From UBA7803 sp041395905 (GTDB taxonomy: Bacteria; Pseudomonadota; Gammaproteobacteria; Pseudomonadales; Azotimanducaceae), in NCBI GenBank assembly GCA_041395905.1, contig JAWKZP010000004.1:186001-250000 (forward strand): a DNA stretch of 64,000 nucleotides. The letters are read 5' to 3'. This document shows positions 61,529 to 64,000 of the stretch, piece by piece. Position numbers and translations under genes: made by a program. Under the pieces are notes generated by a model. It had not been told where the DNA came from and made no database searches. It worked only from the letters and a program-made list of their open reading frames with translations. How positions within the stretch are numbered: position 1 is the first letter of the stretch; every line of letters begins with the position of its first letter.

Positions 61529-62572
61529 ATGCCTGACCAACCACTAACACTAAATGGCAAGCCAGTCGTCCTTCGGAAGAGTCAGGTGCAACCGAACTTT
61601 GCGAGCAAAACAGTTCTGGTGACAGACACCTGGGACTACGTTGCCATGTGGTTGAAACGGAACAAAAAGGGTGGCGATGCGTACTTCTACTGGCAGCAAG
61701 CTAAGAGCTTTTTCGATGCCTCCAGCTCTCTACCGAAGGAGTCGTCGCCACTAACTTCTTATTATTGCTTCTTGAACGCGACCAAGGCGTTTCTCGCTGC
61801 GCATGGACGACACATTCCGAACATGCATGGAGCAAAAGGCTGGTCTGTTGGCAAGGCCGCCTTGTCCAATGAAAAGGTACGTTTCTACCAGGACGGCGTA
61901 CTCTCAGAGCTATGCCGCGCTCTTGGCGAGACCTCCAACGGCGATGAGTACACGCTCGGCGCGTTGCTCTACAACCTGCCCTATATCCACCGAGCCTATT
62001 CGCTGACGTACACATCGGCCCCAGAACTCTTCACACCGATATCGCGTCCTCACTACGTACGGAAGTCCGGCTCAACGGAGGGCTGGTTTAGCGCGGTAGT
62101 CACTGACACTCGGTATGCGACCGGCCACACCACAAACAAGCTGCCGATCACATTTGAGCGTGACGAGGCGAAAGCGAACTTCGTCATAAGACGCAGAAGC
62201 CGTTTCAAGTGGGAACAGGGCAAAAGCAAAAAGGAGGCAAACTTGAGACGCCTCCGCAGCTATCACCGCAACGTTAGGAAACACGTCGCGTATATACATG
62301 GTCCTCAGACGCTTTGGTACATCAAGCGACGAGACAACGTTCGTGATTTCATACCTCGCTGTCCGCTGACGTTAACTTTCGCCGCTATGCATCGACTTAG
62401 CGAGCTCTGCCGATACACCCCTACTAGGCTTGCGCGCCATTTTGAATGCGGTCACAACTGGCTGCTGTCGGAGTTCATCGCCACAGCCCCACAGCAGTTC
62501 ATGGATGAGATTTCATCGGCGATTACGGGCCAAGATTTCATGATTCCGGGGCGAAGAGCTAGCGGCGCCTAA
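61529..62572 (+). CDS. Cassette 3: YaaC-like protein
   Basis: 347 residues. 'YFYWQQAKSFFDASSSLPKESSPLTSYYCFLNATKAFLAAHG' matches the start of the YaaC-like family, whose members share a helical 'Y-x-F-(L/H)-x-(A/L)-x-K-A' core of unknown role. 'ALGETSNGDEYTLGALLYNLPYIHRAY' and, near the end, 'LSEFIATAPQQFMDEISSAITGQDF' also fit. This is long for a cassette gene. The stop codon TAA lies within the R'' box of attC site 2. Confidence 0.65.
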   Translation: MPDQPLTLNGKPVVLRKSQVQPNFASKTVLVTDTWDYVAMWLKRNKKGGDAYFYWQQAKSFFDASSSLPKESSPLTSYYCFLNATKAFLAAHGRHIPNMHGAKGWSVGKAALSNEKVRFYQDGVLSELCRALGETSNGDEYTLGALLYNLPYIHRAYSLTYTSAPELFTPISRPHYVRKSGSTEGWFSAVVTDTRYATGHTTNKLPITFERDEAKANFVIRRRSRFKWEQGKSKKEANLRRLRSYHRNVRKHVAYIHGPQTLWYIKRRDNVRDFIPRCPLTLTFAAMHRLSELCRYTPTRLARHFECGHNWLLSEFIATAPQQFMDEISSAITGQDFMIPGRRASGA

Positions 62573-62666
62573 CAATGGCGATGCAGCGGACCGTCCAAAC
62601 CATCACCCAAATTGCTTTCGCAGTTTGGCCGCCGGTTCGCCCGGCCGCTGATCGCCGGTGTTAGGC
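62567..62666 (+). repeat. attC site 2 (100 bp)
   Basis: R'' GCCTAAC at 62567-62573 and R' GTTAGGC at 62660-62666, with L'' GATGCAGC carrying one base more than L' GCTGATC. The central hairpin CCAAATTGC...GCAGTTTGG is nearly perfect. This is an intact-looking site. Confidence 0.92.
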
Positions 62667-62669
62667 GTC

Positions 62670-63395
62670 ATGCTCTACGTACTACTCGACACGAACGTTA
62701 CTGCCGGCTACTACCTTCCGCGGTCTTTGAATAGCTCCAAGGCAAGATCTCGGATTGAGAACATCTTCGACTCAGCTAGATCCGGGGAATCAGAAATGTT
62801 CTTCTACATCCCCAACTTCTGTGTCGCGGAGACATTCAGCGTTTTCATGAAGCACTCGTTCGGGAAGTGGAACACGCACGTCAAGAAAAAGGGAACAATC
62901 GACACTAGGATCTACAACCAGCTCGTCGCCCAATTTCAATCTGACATTCACAATGGACATTTCCTGTACCACTACGAGTTGTCTCGATACCACGTCCTCG
63001 GAATCAATCTGGTCGCACCAGTTGACCACTACTACAAATTCAAGCGTGGAAAGAAGTACGTCGCTCCGATGGGGACTTTCGATCACCTGATCGTTTCTAT
63101 GGGGATCCACCTGGCGTACATCCATGGAAAGGACAACGTTGTGCTGCTTACTGCGGACGATCGAATTTCCAACATCCTCGATCGATGCAACGCTGGACTT
63201 CCTGCTTCAACTATTCGCAAGCTGAAGCTCCAGAATGCCGAGCAGCTCACTGGAAAGCCGTTTCACCCAGACACGTTCCCACAATGTGTGAACCTAAAGT
63301 CCGCAAAGATCAAAGACTTGGCTGCAATCTTCGGCTCATGGCCACTGCCGGTCGGCAGAATCGCTGAACCACCGTATCGGTACAAAAGGATATGA
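62670..63395 (+). CDS. Cassette 4: PIN-domain protein
   Basis: 241 residues from the ATG four bases after R'. The N-terminal 'LYVLLDTNV' is the first acidic motif of PIN nucleases. 'FCVAETFSVFMK' holds the second acidic residue, 'FDHLIVSMGIHLAYIHGKDNVVLLTADDRI' the third and fourth. PIN proteins are Mg-dependent RNases, most often VapC toxins, but this one is longer than a typical VapC (about 130 residues). No antitoxin gene is next to it. It may be a stand-alone RNase or a toxin with an unlinked partner. Confidence 0.78.
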   Translation: MLYVLLDTNVTAGYYLPRSLNSSKARSRIENIFDSARSGESEMFFYIPNFCVAETFSVFMKHSFGKWNTHVKKKGTIDTRIYNQLVAQFQSDIHNGHFLYHYELSRYHVLGINLVAPVDHYYKFKRGKKYVAPMGTFDHLIVSMGIHLAYIHGKDNVVLLTADDRISNILDRCNAGLPASTIRKLKLQNAEQLTGKPFHPDTFPQCVNLKSAKIKDLAAIFGSWPLPVGRIAEPPYRYKRI

Positions 63396-63396
63396 C

Positions 63397-63496
63397 GCCT
63401 AACAATGGCGATGCAGCGGGCCGTCCAACCCGTCACCCAAATCGCTTTCACAATTTGGCCGCCGGCTTGCCCGGCCGCTGATCGCCGGCGTTAGGC
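63397..63496 (+). repeat. attC site 3 (100 bp)
   Basis: R'' GCCTAAC at 63397-63403 and R' GTTAGGC at 63490-63496. The L boxes are identical to site 2. It differs from site 1 at about six positions, mostly in the loop. Confidence 0.92.
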
Positions 63497-63502
63497 GTCA
63501 CC

Positions 63503-63904
63503 ATGAGTACTGACTGGCATTCAGAAGAAACGTACAAAGGCCTCATTCAACTATCGCTGTCTGGCCTCAAATTCGGAGCTTTGGTGAACGGTGGAGCTGC
63601 AGTGGCACTGCTAGCATTGATCGGAGATCTTGTTGGGAAAGGCAACACGCTACCGTCGTTAAAATCTCCAATGGTCTGTTTCATAGTTGGAATCGCATTG
63701 GCGGGATTTTCACACGTCACGGCGTATCTAACGCAGCTCCGCCTATATAACGAGTCTGCTCTTGGGGCCGATGAAACTGGGCTTGGATATCATGGAGTGT
63801 GGCTGCGGATTTCTCTGGTATTCGTAGTCGCATCGATAGTGCTCTTCCTGGTTGGAGCCTATCTGGGTACTTCGATACTGACGGGATTGGGCAGTGACGC
63901 CTGA
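63503..63904 (+). CDS. Cassette 5: small membrane protein with NGGAAVAL motif
   Basis: 133 residues with three hydrophobic segments. 'FGALVNGGAAVALLALIGDL' matches the cassette 2 protein in its first helix, and both end in S-D-A. Overall similarity elsewhere is low, so they are distant relatives within one cassette-borne family. The stop TGA lies inside the R'' box GCCTGAC of the following site. Function unknown. Confidence 0.75.
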   Translation: MSTDWHSEETYKGLIQLSLSGLKFGALVNGGAAVALLALIGDLVGKGNTLPSLKSPMVCFIVGIALAGFSHVTAYLTQLRLYNESALGADETGLGYHGVWLRISLVFVVASIVLFLVGAYLGTSILTGLGSDA

Positions 63905-63997
63905 CGAATCGATGAAGCGGACCGTCCTGCACGTCGCTTTTTTTGCTTGAGCAAAAGAATCGCCGGCTAAGGTCGGCCGCTTATCTTGGTGTTAGAT
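63899..63997 (+). repeat. attC site 4 (99 bp), divergent type
   Basis: R'' is GCCTGAC (63899-63905) and R' is GTTAGAT (63991-63997). The L region reads GATGAAGCGG against CCGCTTATC, again with one extra base on the L'' side. The centre has a TTTTTTTGCTTGAGCAAAAGA stem. It has the same polarity as sites 1-3 but a clearly different sequence. The array continues past the window edge. Confidence 0.85.
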
Positions 63998-64000
63998 CGC

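Larger units (their letters stand above)
60461..64000 (+). mobile_element. Integron gene-cassette array without integrase in the window
   Basis: Five cassette-sized genes, all on the plus strand, are separated by four attC sites of about 100 bases and one 19-base remnant. Another short remnant marks the left edge. Each full site starts R''-like GCCTAAC (or GCCTGAC) and ends R'-like GTTAGGC (or variant). Each has an L'' box with one extra base (GATGCAGC against GCTGATC), giving normal polarity. Genes have short leaders and end in or next to R''. The base composition is more even than in the flanking chromosome. The left neighbour is a normal chromosomal gene and no intI is seen, so this is either an integrase-less cluster or part of a larger integron to the right. 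Confidence 0.88.

Noticed and set aside
60944..63997. Regularly spaced similar repeats considered as a CRISPR array
   Set aside because: The repeats are about 100 bp, contain paired outer and inner boxes, and are separated by whole genes. They fit attC sites, not CRISPR repeats.

Overview
The window is a GC-rich bacterial chromosome segment, most likely from a gammaproteobacterium. RdgC, the YdbH-YnbE-YdbL trio, a Pseudomonas-type long isocitrate lyase and two CYP153-like P450s point that way. The metabolism on show is oxidative and heterotrophic: aldehyde dehydrogenase, P450s, quinoproteins, a CoA-transferase, a flavin monooxygenase, an SDR and a MaoC-like hydratase. No tRNA, rRNA, CRISPR array or transposase was recognised.

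Layout. 1-2.5 kb: the end of a subtilisin-like protease, a GFA protein, and two genes broken by frameshifts. 2.7-10.2 kb: aldehyde dehydrogenase and CYP153-like P450 on the minus strand, divergent from a frameshifted quinoprotein and three exported proteins of poorly known families. 10.2-21.8 kb: two divergent gene groups that together look like a trans-envelope electron pathway. The minus side has a membrane-anchored 2x[4Fe-4S]/FAD oxidoreductase, an ankyrin protein, a CcmI-like assembly factor, a monoheme lipoprotein and a HupE-like protein. The plus side has a di-heme-b membrane protein with two HX13H helices, a 21-heme cytochrome, a 9-heme cytochrome with an amber codon inside one heme motif, and an 822-residue outer-membrane barrel. 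A Fur-box-like site lies between the two sides.

21.8-27.8 kb: nitroreductase, a predicted ArsC-family selenoprotein (in-frame UGA with a SECIS-like hairpin), an exported protein paralogous to one near 9 kb, a hotdog-fold hydratase, an SDR and isocitrate lyase. 27.9-41.5 kb: MFS/FAD oxidoreductase/rdgC operon, second CYP153-like P450, TPR lipoprotein, Sua5, a large DUF5916-type barrel with a RidA protein, and a cytochrome c/quinoprotein pair. 41.6-60.3 kb: housekeeping and catabolic genes, including EVE, a frameshifted LLM monooxygenase, CaiB, PhoD, YggU, YdbH-YnbE-YdbL (ynbE is only 56 codons), MFS/GST, amidohydrolase, class-C beta-lactamase-like hydrolase, MDR reductase and two phosphotransferases.

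60.46-64.0 kb: a run of integron gene cassettes, visibly less GC-rich than the rest. It holds four attC sites of about 100 bp, two short attC-like remnants and five cassette genes: an exported unknown, two related small membrane proteins, a YaaC-like protein and a lone PIN-domain protein. No integrase gene lies in the window, and the array runs off the right edge.

Several genes carry frameshifts or a stop inside otherwise well-conserved sequence. From sequence alone, real decay cannot be separated from assembly error.
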